DNA of 64,000 bases, taken from assembly GCF_001428895.1 (NCBI RefSeq), contig NZ_LMJA01000009.1, positions 106,516 through 170,515 on the forward strand, read 5' to 3'. Made by a program: the position numbers and the translations under genes. This stretch comes from Mycobacterium sp. Root265 (GTDB lineage Bacteria > Actinomycetota > Actinomycetes > Mycobacteriales > Mycobacteriaceae). The notes beneath the pieces are model-generated. The model was not told where the DNA came from. It saw only the letters and a program-made list of their open reading frames with translations, and made no database searches. Shown here in pieces: positions 25,851 to 36,189 of the stretch; the stretch's first letter is position 1; every line of letters begins with the position of its first letter.

Positions 25851-25908
25851 GGTCAGGTCAACCTCGGGCGAAACCGTGCGCATTCCGATCCGCGCACATT
25901 GATTCGAA

Positions 25909-27447
25909 TTACTCGGTGCCGGCTGCCGAGAGTTCACCCGGCGTCGGCGTGACGGGCGCCGGGGCGACCAGCGGGAGACAGACCGCGAACCGGGTGTCGC
26001 CCGGCTTGCTCTGCACCGAGATGTTGCCGCCGTGCTTCTCCACCACGATGCGCCAGGCCAGATCCAGGCCCAGCCCGGTGCCCTCACCGAACGGCTTGGT
26101 GGTGAAGAACGGCGTGAAGATCCGCTCGATGACGTCCTCGTCGATGCCCGGGCCGTCATCGCAGATCTCGACCCGGATCATCTGGTCGTTCTCCCGCGAG
26201 GTGCGGATGGTCAGCGTCCCGTGCCCGTCCATCGCCTGAATCGCGTTGTCGATGATGTTGGTCCACACCTGATTGAGATCGCCTGGGTAGCACTGTAATT
26301 CGGGGAGTGTCTTGTCGAGGTCCTTGACGAGGGTGACCGGTCGGCCCTTGCCCTGATGTCCGATTTTGTCGCCGAACATCATGATGGTGCTGCGCAACAA
26401 TTCGTGGACATTTGCGCTGCCGTAGGCTCCGCGGTCCATCTGCGAATACTGCTTGGCGCCGGCCAGCAGTGCCGATATCCGCTTGCTCGCCTCGGCGATC
26501 TCGTTCATCCGGAGCTCGTTGTCGATGGTGTACTTCAGCCACCCGACCGCGGCCTGCAGTGACGCTGTCGCGTCGACGGCGTCGACGGAGGTCAGCACCT
26601 TTTCCAGCCAGTCGGTGTCCAGGCCCGCCTCGACGAACGTCGGTGCGTAATCCCAGGCCCCGATGATGTCGTGGTCCTCAAGCCAATCGCCGATCGCGTC
26701 CTCGCGGTCCGATGCTTCGAGGGCCGTGAGTTCGACATCGCGGTTCTTGGCGACCTGCTCGGCCACGTCGTCCTGAATGCGGACCAGCACCCGCAGCGCC
26801 TCGGGGGTGAACTTGCCGTCCGCGAGCATCGACAGCTTGTGCCGCATCTTGCCGACCGTCTCGCGCAGATCCGAGACGGCGCGCGCGGTAGCGGCGGCCG
26901 GGTTGTTGAGCTGGTGGGTCAGGCCCGCCGTGATGGTGCCCAGCGCGAGCAGTTTCTCGCGTTGCCCGATGATCTGGCTCTGCCGGCGGCCGCCGACCAG
27001 TTGGCCCTCCATGAGATGGACCGCCATCGGGAACTGATCCCGCATGAACTGGGCGAAGTCATTGGAGTCCAGGACGAAGCACCGCGAAGGCTTGGTCAGC
27101 CGTACCGACGCCTGGTAGGTCTGCTCCTCACCGGGAATGTAGGCCGACCACGCGCCGAAGTACACGCCGCGCTGCGAGGTGCGGTTGGTCTGGATGTCGA
27201 CGCCACCGGAGCGCTTCGACATGATGAGCTCGCCGTCGATCATCACGTAGAAGCACGTTGCGGGTTCGCCCTCCTTGCTGAGCGGCCCGGCCGGGAAGAT
27301 CTCGATATGCCCGGCCTCGCAGAGGATGTCCAGTTGTTCATCGGAGAGGTCCTCGAACAGGAAGAGCGTGCGAAGTTCGTCCCGGATGCACTCCTCCTCA
27401 TGGGACAGCACGTCTTCTTGAGACAGGACACCGTCGGGTGAGCTCAT
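25909..27447 (-). CDS. histidine kinase with N-terminal cyclic-nucleotide-binding-type domain
   Basis: The product is 512 residues and soluble. An N-terminal cNMP/Crp-type sensor (about residues 20-150, including FEDLSDEQLDILCEAGHIEIFPAG and FYVMIDGEL) is followed by a HisKA-type helix with the likely phospho-His in TAGLTHQLNNPAAA. A long helical insert of about 150 residues comes next, then an HATPase domain (WTNIIDNAIQAM, CDDGPGIDE, GEGTGLGLDLAW). The cyclic-nucleotide cassette lacks an obvious full phosphate-binding RxA motif, so the ligand is uncertain. It lies 26 nt after a receiver-reductase fusion, which is its evident partner. Confidence 0.85.
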   Translation of the reverse strand: MSSPDGVLSQEDVLSHEEECIRDELRTLFLFEDLSDEQLDILCEAGHIEIFPAGPLSKEGEPATCFYVMIDGELIMSKRSGGVDIQTNRTSQRGVYFGAWSAYIPGEEQTYQASVRLTKPSRCFVLDSNDFAQFMRDQFPMAVHLMEGQLVGGRRQSQIIGQREKLLALGTITAGLTHQLNNPAAATARAVSDLRETVGKMRHKLSMLADGKFTPEALRVLVRIQDDVAEQVAKNRDVELTALEASDREDAIGDWLEDHDIIGAWDYAPTFVEAGLDTDWLEKVLTSVDAVDATASLQAAVGWLKYTIDNELRMNEIAEASKRISALLAGAKQYSQMDRGAYGSANVHELLRSTIMMFGDKIGHQGKGRPVTLVKDLDKTLPELQCYPGDLNQVWTNIIDNAIQAMDGHGTLTIRTSRENDQMIRVEICDDGPGIDEDVIERIFTPFFTTKPFGEGTGLGLDLAWRIVVEKHGGNISVQSKPGDTRFAVCLPLVAPAPVTPTPGELSAAGTE

Positions 27448-27473
27448 GGTCGTCTTTCCTCTCGGCCGGAAGG

Positions 27474-29177
27474 TCAGGCTTCCGCCAGATACCTGTGCAC
27501 CAACATCACTGCCATCGAGCCTTCGCCGACAGCGGCGGCCACCCGCTTGGCGGACTCCGATCGCACGTCACCGGCGACGAACACGCCGGGAACGCTCGTT
27601 TCCAGGTGGTGCGGAGGACGATCCAGCGTCCAGCCGACCTTGTCGCGGAGATCAGGCCCCGACAATATGAAGCCGTTGTCGTCGCGGGCTATTCCCGCTT
27701 CCTCGAGCCATTCCGTGCGGGGGGTCGCCCCGATGAAGCAACACATCCGGTTGCACGGGACGGGTTCGGTTTCGCCGGTCCGCTTGTCGAGGAGAACCAG
27801 CCCGGAGAGGAAGCCGTCGCCCGGGGTGATGTCGACGACCTCGGTGCAGGTCCGGACCTTGATGTTGTCGGTCCGGTTGATGCGGTCGACGAGGTACTGC
27901 GACATCCCGGCCTCCAGCGACGAGCCGCGGATCAACATGGTGACCGACTTGGCCGTCTGCGACATGTACATCGCCGCCTGGCCTGCCGAATTTGCGCCGC
28001 CGACGATGTAGACGTCCTCGCCCGCACATTCGTTGTTGTCGGCCACCGAAGCGCCGTAGTAGACGCCGCGGCCGATGTAGTTGTCCCCGGGGGCGTCGGG
28101 ATTTTCCCAACATCCGGTGATCTCCAACTGGCGGTAGTCCACGCCGGTGGCCAGGATGACCGCACGGGCACCGATCGTCTGGTCGTCGTTGAGGTGGATG
28201 GTGTGGGCCGCGCCGATCCCACCGGTCTTGAGCCGGCCGGCCTCCTGGGTGGTGATGACTTCGGCGCCGAACCGTTCGGCTTGCCGCCGTGCGGTCGTCG
28301 TCAGCACGGCACCCGCGACGCCGTTCTCGAAGCCGAGGTAGTTCTCGATCTTCGAGCTGCGGCCCGCCTGGCCGCCGGTGGTCGCCTTCTCGATGAGCAC
28401 GGTCTTCAGGCCTTCGGAGGCGCCGTACACCGCGGCGGCGAGGCCGGCGGGACCGCCGCCGATCACCGCGAGGTCATACATGTCCAGGGAGGGACTGGTG
28501 GACAGCCCGAGCAGCGCCGCGAGTTCCGCGTCGCTGGGTGCGACCATCGTGTGGCCCTTCTCGGTGATGACCACCGGAAGAACGCTGTCGTCGAGGCCCG
28601 CGGCCTGCAGCAGCTGTTGGCCCTTGGGCTCGTCGGCGTTCACGCTGCGGAACGAGTACTCGTTGCGCGCCAGGAACTGGCGCACCTCCCAGGAACGGTC
28701 GTTGTACCGGTGCCCGATGACCTTGGTGTACGGCATGCCGCGGTCGCCGACCGAGCGCCACTCCTCGAGAAGCCCGTCGATCACGGGATAGAGCTTCTCC
28801 TCCGGGGGATCCCACGGCTTGAGGAGATAGTGGTCCAGGTCCACGACGTTGATCGCGTCGATTGCGGCGTGGGTGTCGGCGTAGGCGGTGAGCAGCACCC
28901 GGCGGGCCATCGGGAAGAACTCCATCGCCTTTTCGAGGAACTCGATACCGCTCATCTGCGGCATCCGGTAGTCCGCGACGAACACGGCGACGGTGTCGCC
29001 GCGCAGCTTCAGTTCCTTGAGGGCCTCCAGGGCGTCGGCGCCGGATTCCGCACGGATGATGCGGTAGCGCTCGCCGTAGTGGCGGCGCAGGTCGCGGGCC
29101 ACCGCACGGGAGACGGCCGGGTCGTCATCGACCGTCAGGATTGCGGGTAAACGGGGTTGGTTCTCAGATCCGGGCAT
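27474..29177 (-). CDS. response-regulator receiver fused to thioredoxin-reductase-like flavoprotein
   Basis: The product is 567 residues from the ATG at 29177; a GTG at 29258 would add 27. The N-terminal receiver has LTVDDDPAV, the phospho-Asp in VFVADYRMPQMSG, the T/S in LLTAYADTHAA and Lys in YLLKPW. A linker domain of about 100 residues leads to a pyridine-nucleotide/FAD reductase (LAVIGGGPAGLAAAVYGASEG, VILATGVDY, VGGANSAGQAAM, VFVAGDVRSES). The position of the TrxR CxxC reads YYGAS, so disulphide chemistry is absent. The output of this two-component protein is therefore a redox flavodomain rather than DNA binding. The partner kinase is encoded downstream. Confidence 0.88.
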   Translation of the reverse strand: MPGSENQPRLPAILTVDDDPAVSRAVARDLRRHYGERYRIIRAESGADALEALKELKLRGDTVAVFVADYRMPQMSGIEFLEKAMEFFPMARRVLLTAYADTHAAIDAINVVDLDHYLLKPWDPPEEKLYPVIDGLLEEWRSVGDRGMPYTKVIGHRYNDRSWEVRQFLARNEYSFRSVNADEPKGQQLLQAAGLDDSVLPVVITEKGHTMVAPSDAELAALLGLSTSPSLDMYDLAVIGGGPAGLAAAVYGASEGLKTVLIEKATTGGQAGRSSKIENYLGFENGVAGAVLTTTARRQAERFGAEVITTQEAGRLKTGGIGAAHTIHLNDDQTIGARAVILATGVDYRQLEITGCWENPDAPGDNYIGRGVYYGASVADNNECAGEDVYIVGGANSAGQAAMYMSQTAKSVTMLIRGSSLEAGMSQYLVDRINRTDNIKVRTCTEVVDITPGDGFLSGLVLLDKRTGETEPVPCNRMCCFIGATPRTEWLEEAGIARDDNGFILSGPDLRDKVGWTLDRPPHHLETSVPGVFVAGDVRSESAKRVAAAVGEGSMAVMLVHRYLAEA

Positions 29178-29290
29178 CGCATATAAGTATGCGCCGCTGG
29201 TCTGACGAATTTCTGCCCAGATGTCCGGTCCGGCCATGGCATCGCCCAGGGCGAACACGTCACCGTCGCGGACTTTTCTAAACTTCGAGG

Positions 29291-29761
29291 ATGACCATCC
29301 TCGAATTCTCCGACTCCGTCACCGTCGCGCTGGCCCCCGAAGAGCTCTACGCGCTGGTGTCCGATGTCACCCGGATCGGGGAGTGGAGCCCGGTGTGCAA
29401 GGCGTGCTGGTGGGACGATCCCGCTGCCGGAGCCGTGGTCGGGGCGTGGTTCACCGGCCGCAACGTCTTGCCGGAGCGCACCTGGGAAACCCGCAGCCAG
29501 GTGGTCGCCGCGGAACCGGGCCGCGAGTTCGCGTGGGAGGTGAACAACGGCTGGGTGCGCTGGGGTTTCACCGTCGAACCCGACGGCGCCGGGTCTCGGC
29601 TGACCCAGCACTGGCGGTTCCTGCCCAAGGGCATCGAAGGGTTCGGTGAGCGTTTCGGTGCGGACGCCGACGCGCAGATCGCCGAGCGTTCCCGGCTGGC
29701 GCTCAGCGGTATCCCGGCGACGCTCGCGGCCATCAAGGCGACCGCCGAGCAGACCGGCTGA
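29291..29761 (+). CDS. SRPBCC-family protein
   Basis: The product is 156 residues. It has the helix-grip SRPBCC pattern of small polyketide-cyclase/dehydrase-type proteins: an N-terminal strand, then LAPEELYALVSDVTRIGEWSPVCKACWW, alternating strands, and a long C-terminal helix ending ALSGIPATLAAIKATAEQ. Proteins of this type bind hydrophobic ligands; no catalytic residue can be assigned. It is divergent from the receiver-reductase gene, sharing a short promoter region, and 240 nt upstream of infA. A paralogue of the fold occurs in the SigL-linked operon, but the sequences are clearly different. Confidence 0.75.
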   Translation: MTILEFSDSVTVALAPEELYALVSDVTRIGEWSPVCKACWWDDPAAGAVVGAWFTGRNVLPERTWETRSQVVAAEPGREFAWEVNNGWVRWGFTVEPDGAGSRLTQHWRFLPKGIEGFGERFGADADAQIAERSRLALSGIPATLAAIKATAEQTG

Positions 29762-29815
29762 GCCCTGTCTGGCTCCGCGTTCCCGGTGCCCGCCCGGAGC
29801 ACTGGTTTCGCGATT

Positions 29816-29844
29816 TTGAAGCACACCCCGACAGCGGGTATCGT
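29816..29844 (+). promoter_or_regulatory. predicted SigA-type promoter for the infA operon
   Basis: TTGAAG (29816-29821) and TATCGT (29839-29844) are separated by 17 nt in the 240-nt gap before infA. The resulting leader of about 150 nt is long, as is common for translation operons. No other good candidate was seen in the gap. Confidence 0.45.
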
Positions 29845-30001
29845 GGACCAACGGTGCGGCTTCCGTGCCGACTCTTTGCGTGCCTGTCTTGGAACCTTAA
29901 CGATTTCGTTGATCCGGCTCACGTGCTCAGTCGGTGGCGCGGCCGTGCCGAGCCGAGGGCGCACAGGATACGAAAACGAAGGCAAGGATCGCTAACACAG
30001 T

Positions 30002-30223
30002 ATGGCCAAGAAAGACGGTGCCATCGAGGTCGAGGGCCGTGTCGTCGAACCTCTGCCCAATGCGATGTTCCGCATTGAGCTGGAGAACGGACACAAGGTT
30101 CTGGCCCACATCAGCGGCAAGATGCGGCAGCACTACATCCGCATCCTGCCCGAGGACCGCGTAGTGGTGGAGCTTTCGCCCTATGACCTGTCCCGGGGTC
30201 GCATCGTGTACCGGTACAAGTAA
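30002..30223 (+). CDS. infA: translation initiation factor IF-1
   Basis: The product is 73 residues, the exact usual length. It has the S1/OB-fold pattern [29 protein letters not shown] and the conserved ending [11 protein letters not shown]. It binds the 30S A site during initiation. It is the first gene of infA-rpmJ-rpsM-rpsK-rpsD-rpoA-rplQ. In M. tuberculosis this operon is far from secY-adk-map, whereas here the two lie 22 kb apart on the same strand. Confidence 0.98.
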
Positions 30224-30304
30224 CACGCCTCTCAACTGCAACAACCACTACCTGTGGCGGGCGCTCATGTGCCCGTCACAACGACCAAGAAGGATCGCGA
30301 AGCC

Positions 30305-30418
30305 GTGAAGGTGAACCCGAGCGTCAAGCCGATCTGCGACAAGTGCAGGGTGATCCGCCGGCATGGGCGGGTCATGGTGATCTGCTCGGATCCGCGGCAC
30401 AAGCAGCGGCAGGGTTAG
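30305..30418 (+). CDS. rpmJ: 50S ribosomal protein L36 (bL36)
   Basis: The product is 37 residues from the GTG at 30305. It is the zinc-binding form of L36: CDKC at residues 11-14, a third Cys in ICSDPRH and the His that follows complete the C-C-C-H site. The AGGATCGCGAAGCC leader gives a modest ribosome site. The Zn form suggests that a zinc-independent paralogue may exist elsewhere for zinc starvation, as in other mycobacteria. It was too short for routine gene calls. Confidence 0.95.
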
Positions 30419-30596
30419 TCCCAGCCAAAGCAACGCAGCGTCCAAGCAAGCAGCACCACCCACAACTGAATGCAGACCTCCCAGTACCAGTGAGCGGATT
30501 CGCTGCTCACTACACGCCCGGCACGGAGGCCGGGCCCCGCCAAGACGGGGAACGGACTGGGAACAGACCTCCGCATAGAGAAGGAATCACTGCCTG

Positions 30597-30971
30597 ATGG
30601 CACGTCTCATGGGCGTCGATCTCCCGCGTGACAAGCGCATGGAGATCGCGCTGACCTATATCTACGGCATCGGCCGTACCCGCTCCCAGGAAATCCTGGA
30701 AGGCACCGGCATCAGCCGGGACCTGCGCACCAAGGACCTCACCGACGATCAGGTGAGCCAGCTGCGCGAATACATCGAAGGCAACCTCAAGGTCGAGGGT
30801 GACCTGCGCCGCGAGGTCCAGGCCGACATCCGTCGCAAGATCGAGATCGGCTGCTACCAGGGCCTGCGCCACCGTCGTGGCCTGCCCGTGCGTGGACAGC
30901 GCACCAAGACCAACGCGCGTACCCGCAAGGGCCCGAAGCGCACCATCGCCGGCAAGAAGAAGGCCAGGTAA
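30597..30971 (+). CDS. rpsM: 30S ribosomal protein S13 (uS13)
   Basis: The product is 124 residues. The conserved N-terminal [21 protein letters not shown], the helix-turn-helix-like middle, and the C-terminal [19 protein letters not shown] that contacts the P-site tRNA are all present. It starts at an ATG with GAAGGA upstream. It is part of the infA-rplQ operon. Confidence 0.98.
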   Translation: MARLMGVDLPRDKRMEIALTYIYGIGRTRSQEILEGTGISRDLRTKDLTDDQVSQLREYIEGNLKVEGDLRREVQADIRRKIEIGCYQGLRHRRGLPVRGQRTKTNARTRKGPKRTIAGKKKAR

Positions 30972-30977
30972 CCCCGG

Positions 30978-31394
30978 ATGGCACAGGCAAAGAAGGGCGG
31001 CACCGCCGCCAAGAAGGGTCAGAAGACCCGCCGCAGGGAAAAGAAGAACGTCCCGCACGGCGCTGCTCACATCAAGAGCACCTTCAACAACACCATCGTC
31101 TCGATCACCGATCCCCAGGGCAACGTCATCGCCTGGGCCTCGTCGGGTCACGTCGGCTTCAAGGGTTCGCGTAAGTCGACCCCCTTCGCCGCACAGCTGG
31201 CCGCCGAGAATGCTGCCCGCAAGGCGCAGGAGCACGGTGTCAAGAAGGTCGATGTCTTCGTGAAGGGCCCGGGTTCGGGCCGCGAGACCGCGATCCGTTC
31301 GCTTCAGGCCGCAGGCCTCGAAGTCGGCGCGATCTCCGACGTCACTCCGCAGCCGCACAACGGCTGCCGTCCGCCCAAGCGGCGCCGGGTCTAG
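30978..31394 (+). CDS. rpsK: 30S ribosomal protein S11 (uS11)
   Basis: The product is 138 residues, with a basic mycobacterial-type N-terminal extension ([21 protein letters not shown]). The S11 core follows ([42 protein letters not shown]) and ends [18 protein letters not shown]. It lines the platform of the 30S subunit near the E-site mRNA. It lies 6 nt after rpsM. Confidence 0.98.
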   Translation: MAQAKKGGTAAKKGQKTRRREKKNVPHGAAHIKSTFNNTIVSITDPQGNVIAWASSGHVGFKGSRKSTPFAAQLAAENAARKAQEHGVKKVDVFVKGPGSGRETAIRSLQAAGLEVGAISDVTPQPHNGCRPPKRRRV

Positions 31395-31411
31395 GGAAGA
31401 GGATTTAGACA

Positions 31412-32017
31412 ATGGCTCGTTATACCGGCCCCGCGACCCGCAAGTCGCGTCGCCTCGGCGTCGACCTCGTCGGCGGCGATCAGTCGTTCGAAAAGCGTCC
31501 CTACCCGCCCGGCCAGCACGGCCGCGCGCGGATCAAGGAAAGCGAATACCGCACGCAGCTGCAGGAGAAGCAGAAGGCTCGCTTCACCTACGGCGTCATG
31601 GAGAAGCAGTTCCGCCGCTACTACGAAGAGGCCAACCGCCTCTCGGGCAAGACCGGCGAGAACCTGCTGCGCATCCTGGAAAGCCGGCTGGACAACGTCG
31701 TGTACCGCGCGGGCCTGGCCCGCACGCGTCGCATGGCCCGCCAGCTGGTCAGCCACGGCCACTTCACCGTCAACGGTGTGAAGGTCGACATCCCCAGTTA
31801 CCGCGTCTCGCAGTACGACATCATCGATGTCAAGGACAAGTCGATCAACACGCTGCCCTTCGAGGCTGCACGTCAGGCCGCGGGCGAGCGCCCGATCCCG
31901 GGTTGGCTGCAGGTTGTCGGCGAGCGTCAGCGCATCCTGGTGCACCAGCTGCCCGAGCGGGCACAGATCCAGGTGCCGCTCACCGAACAGCTCATCGTCG
32001 AGTTCTACTCGAAGTAA
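31412..32017 (+). CDS. rpsD: 30S ribosomal protein S4 (uS4)
   Basis: The product is 201 residues. It is a primary 16S rRNA-binding assembly protein. The N-terminal ARYTGPATRKSRRLGVDL, YPPGQHGRAR, and the S4 RNA-binding domain (LESRLDNVVYRAGLARTRRMARQLVSHGHFTVNG) are visible. The N-terminal zinc-site cysteines of the C+ form are absent, so this is the zinc-free variant. Confidence 0.98.
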   Translation: MARYTGPATRKSRRLGVDLVGGDQSFEKRPYPPGQHGRARIKESEYRTQLQEKQKARFTYGVMEKQFRRYYEEANRLSGKTGENLLRILESRLDNVVYRAGLARTRRMARQLVSHGHFTVNGVKVDIPSYRVSQYDIIDVKDKSINTLPFEAARQAAGERPIPGWLQVVGERQRILVHQLPERAQIQVPLTEQLIVEFYSK

Positions 32018-32025
32018 TCGTGTGA

Positions 32026-33153
<1,128 letters not shown>

Positions 33154-33241
33154 ACAGGGCACAACCCCCGGGCTACGTCAGCCCGGGATCCGTCCCGGTC
33201 CTACCTGATACGGGGATCGGCCACATTAGGAGATAGTCGCA

Positions 33242-33814
33242 ATGCCCAAACCCACCAAGGGTCCTCGCCTCGGCGGGTCGTCCTCGCACCAGGCCGCGCT
33301 GTTGGCCAACCTGGCCACCTCGCTCTTCGAGCACGGCCGCATCAAGACGACCGAACCGAAAGCACGGGCGTTGCGTCCGTACGCGGAGAAGCTGATCACC
33401 CACGCCAAGAAGGGCACGCTGCACAACCGGCGTGAGGTGATGAAGAAGATCCGCGACAAGGATGTGGTGCACACCCTGTTCGCCGAGATCGGTCCCTTCT
33501 TCGCCGATCGTGAGGGTGGCTACACCCGGATCATCAAGGTGGAGGCACGTAAGGGCGACAACGCCCCGATGGCCGTCATCGAGCTGGTCCGGGAGAAGAC
33601 CGCGACCTCTGAGGCCAACCGTGCTCGCCGTGCGGATGCGTCGCAGAAGGTTGCGGCGGCCGCCGCCCCGCAGGCTGCAGTCGAGCCTGAGGCCACCGAA
33701 GGCCCGACCGCCGACGAGGCTGTCGAGGAGACCACCGAGGCGCCTGCCGACGAGGCTGTTGCCGAGGAGACCACCGAGGCCGACGCCGAGGACAAGGCTG
33801 ACGACGCCAAGTAG
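33242..33814 (+). CDS. rplQ: 50S ribosomal protein L17 (bL17)
   Basis: The product is 190 residues. The conserved L17 core occupies about the first 125 residues ([53 protein letters not shown]). A long Ala/Glu/Thr/Val-rich acidic extension, typical of mycobacteria, follows and shows internal repetition ([19 protein letters not shown]). It is the last ribosomal gene of the operon and is followed by a hairpin. Confidence 0.97.
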   Translation: MPKPTKGPRLGGSSSHQAALLANLATSLFEHGRIKTTEPKARALRPYAEKLITHAKKGTLHNRREVMKKIRDKDVVHTLFAEIGPFFADREGGYTRIIKVEARKGDNAPMAVIELVREKTATSEANRARRADASQKVAAAAAPQAAVEPEATEGPTADEAVEETTEAPADEAVAEETTEADAEDKADDAK

Positions 33815-33821
33815 CAACGCA

Positions 33822-34691
33822 ATGAACAAACCCGCCATCGACTCCGGTGGCGGGTTTGTTCGTTTGCGCTTGGACATCGCCTATGACGGCACCGAGTTCG
33901 CCGGCTGGGCCGCCCAGGACGGGCAGCGCACCGTCGCCGGTGTTCTCGAAGAGGCGCTGTCGACGGTGTTCCGCACCCCGGTGATCCTGCGGGCCGCCGG
34001 ACGTACCGATGCCGGTGTGCACGCCACCGGGCAGGTGGCGCATGTCGACGTGCCTGAGGATGCGCTGGGCCACGCTTACCCGCGCAGCGTGCGGCCGCCG
34101 GGGGAGCCCGAATTCCTGCCGTTGACAAGGCGTCTCGCACGGTTCGTGCCCGAGGACGTCCGGGTGCTCGGCATCGTGCGCGCCCCGGACGGTTTCGACG
34201 CGCGGTTCTCCGCGCTGCGCAGGCATTACGAATACCGGCTCGCCACAGCGCCATACGGCGCGACCCCGCAGCAGGCCCGGTTCGTCACGCCGTGGCCACG
34301 CCCGCTCGACGTGGACGCCATGGTGGCCGCGTCGCGGCACCTGATCGGGCTGCACGATTTCGCCGCGTTCTGTAAGCACCGCGACGGCGCCACCACGATC
34401 CGCGAGATGCAACGGCTGGACTGGACGAGGGACGGCGACCTGCTCACCGCCCACGTCAGTGCCGACGCGTTCTGCTGGTCGATGGTGCGCTCACTGGTCG
34501 GTGCGCTGCTGGCGGTGGGGGAGGGCCGCCGGGAACCGGCATGGTGCGCGTCGCTGCTCGACGCGACGAAACGCTCCAGCGATTTCGCGGCGGCACCGGC
34601 TCGTGGTCTGACCCTGGTGCGGGTGGACTATCCGGCCGATGATCAGCTGGCCGCGCGTATCAACGTGACGCGCGATCTGCGCACCCTCTGA
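33822..34691 (+). CDS. truA: tRNA pseudouridine(38-40) synthase TruA
   Basis: The product is 289 residues if the ATG at 33822 is used. Catalytic Asp lies in [17 protein letters not shown], with [15 protein letters not shown] at the start and the later [12 protein letters not shown] and [17 protein letters not shown] motifs. It isomerises U38-U40 in many tRNA anticodon stems. The first 13 codons coincide with a perfect terminator hairpin, so the true start may be one of the TTG codons at 33864 or 33870, which would begin at LRLDIAYDG. The gene order rplQ-truA-cutinases matches M. tuberculosis. Confidence 0.93.
   Translation: MNKPAIDSGGGFVRLRLDIAYDGTEFAGWAAQDGQRTVAGVLEEALSTVFRTPVILRAAGRTDAGVHATGQVAHVDVPEDALGHAYPRSVRPPGEPEFLPLTRRLARFVPEDVRVLGIVRAPDGFDARFSALRRHYEYRLATAPYGATPQQARFVTPWPRPLDVDAMVAASRHLIGLHDFAAFCKHRDGATTIREMQRLDWTRDGDLLTAHVSADAFCWSMVRSLVGALLAVGEGRREPAWCASLLDATKRSSDFAAAPARGLTLVRVDYPADDQLAARINVTRDLRTL
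33825..33860 (+). terminator. intrinsic terminator-like hairpin after rplQ
   Basis: AACAAACCCGCC (33825-33836) pairs perfectly with GGCGGGTTTGTT (33849-33860) across a 12-nt loop, and the descending arm is T-rich. It lies 11 nt after the rplQ stop and just after the first candidate ATG of truA. It would therefore limit read-through into truA. Confidence 0.75.
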
Positions 34692-34714
34692 ACGGTCAAC
34701 GAGGGCAAGGGCAC

Positions 34715-35404
34715 TCAGAGGCGCGGCGCCACGAAATCTGCAGCCTGGTTGACCATGCCCGCTTTGATGTACGCCGGTGCCAGGTGATCAGCCCAATACG
34801 ACTCCCAGTTCTCCGGGTCGGTCGGATTGCAGATCGGATCGTCGCCGTGGCAGAGCTCGATGGTGCGTTCCTGATAGAGCGGGTTGAAGTTCGAGATGGG
34901 CCCCACCCAGGCGATCCCGTTGCCGAACAGGGCCACCGCGGCGACCTTCTGGTCGATGCCGGGAGGCAGCGGTTTCTGGAATCCGAAGGCCGCGAAGGGG
35001 ACCGCGAGCACCACATCGGTCACCGCGGCCCCGAGTGAATAGCCACCCAGAATGAGCCGGGTGTCCGGGCAGTTGGTCGACATGTACTGCGCGCGGGCGC
35101 TCATATCGTTGGCGCCGATGTCGATCTGGGTGTCCGCGGGGTACTTCACCGCGTACATCGCCACATTCTTGCCGGTCTTGGAGCGCAGGGCGCTGACGAG
35201 GGCGTTGCCGATCTGGCCGGCGCCGGGAGATTCCATCCGGCCGCGCGCGAAGATCAGCTCGGCGTCGGGGCAGGACACCGCCCCGGCCGTCGGCAGGAGG
35301 GCGGGCGTGGTGAGAGTGGGCGTGGTCAGGGCGGCCAGCACGACGAGCACTGCAGACGACAGCACGGTGAAGCGGCGGACCCGACCCCTCGGCTTCAAGA
35401 TCAC
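34715..35404 (-). CDS. secreted cutinase-family serine esterase (1)
   Basis: The product is 229 residues with a signal peptide (about 40 residues after a basic start). The cutinase fold shows the oxyanion region CPDAELIFARGRMESPGAGQIG, the nucleophile in LGGYSLGAAV, and the Asp/His part in CHGDDPICN and ADHLAPAYIKAG. The cysteines flanking these positions form the family's disulphides. Mycobacterial cutinase-like proteins hydrolyse lipid or polyester esters, with activities varying from phospholipase to thioesterase. It is convergent with truA. It belongs to a four-gene tandem array. Confidence 0.9.
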   Translation of the reverse strand: MILKPRGRVRRFTVLSSAVLVVLAALTTPTLTTPALLPTAGAVSCPDAELIFARGRMESPGAGQIGNALVSALRSKTGKNVAMYAVKYPADTQIDIGANDMSARAQYMSTNCPDTRLILGGYSLGAAVTDVVLAVPFAAFGFQKPLPPGIDQKVAAVALFGNGIAWVGPISNFNPLYQERTIELCHGDDPICNPTDPENWESYWADHLAPAYIKAGMVNQAADFVAPRL

Positions 35405-35454
35405 CGCTCCGAGTGTAGTCGCCGGAATTGACGTCTGTGTTGCGAAGTTCGCGG

Positions 35455-36165
35455 TTACCGCACGCGCGCAGCGGCGAAGTCGGCGGCCTGGTCGATGAGT
35501 CCGGAGCCGATGTAGCCGTCCTGCAGGTGGTCGCCCCAGACCCGCTGGAGGTCGTTCAGGTCGTTCGGCAGGCCGCCCGAGCAGACCGGATCCTCTGCGT
35601 TGCAGACGTCGATGGTGCGGTCCAGGTACTGCCCGGCGATCTGATGCCCCGGAATCGACTTGGAGAAATTACCGACCAGCACGACGGCGGCGATGTGGCT
35701 GTCCATCCCGGGCGGCAGGGGGCGGTTGAACCCCATGCCGGTCTGGGTGGCCGACAGTGCCAGCGCGGCCGACGCCGCACCGAGCGAGTAGCCACCGACG
35801 ATCAGCCGGGTGTCCGGGCAGGCGCCGGCCATGTACTGGATGCGGTTGCTGATGTCGTTGGCGCCCTGGGGAATCTCGGTGTTGGCCGGATAGTTCACGC
35901 CATAGACGCCGATGGGCTGCGGCAGCCGGGCGTTCAGCGCGGCCACGAGATTGTCGCCGAGGCGTCCGACACCGGGCGCTTCGTTGCGGCCGCGCGCGAA
36001 GATCAGCTCCACGGGTGCGCACGGTTCGGCCGATGCGGTGGGAACCTGTGCGGTCGGCCCGGCCGTCGTCGTGGCCAGGAACCCCCCGGCGAGGGCCGCC
36101 ACCGCGGCGACGGTGGCGGCGAACTTACGCGCACGGCGCTTTGCTGGAAGCGTTCGGATAGGCAC
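35455..36165 (-). CDS. secreted cutinase-family serine esterase (2)
   Basis: The product is 236 residues. A basic N-terminus and Ala/Thr-rich signal region (to about residue 48) precede the catalytic domain. Catalytic Ser is in VGGYSLGAAS, Asp in CNAEDPVCSGG, and His in WGDHLQDGYIG. Asn/Gly-rich loops around FARGRNEAPGVGRLG match cutinases of mycobacteria (Cut3/Cut4 region of M. tuberculosis). Substrate is unknown. It lies 24 nt from the next cutinase and may share a transcript. Confidence 0.9.
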   Translation of the reverse strand: MPIRTLPAKRRARKFAATVAAVAALAGGFLATTTAGPTAQVPTASAEPCAPVELIFARGRNEAPGVGRLGDNLVAALNARLPQPIGVYGVNYPANTEIPQGANDISNRIQYMAGACPDTRLIVGGYSLGAASAALALSATQTGMGFNRPLPPGMDSHIAAVVLVGNFSKSIPGHQIAGQYLDRTIDVCNAEDPVCSGGLPNDLNDLQRVWGDHLQDGYIGSGLIDQAADFAAARVR

Positions 36166-36189
36166 CTGATGCAGTGTACCGGGGTGCGC

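Noticed and set aside
27474-29177. Ordinary thioredoxin reductase (trxB)
   Set aside because: The CxxC active site is missing and an N-terminal receiver domain is present.
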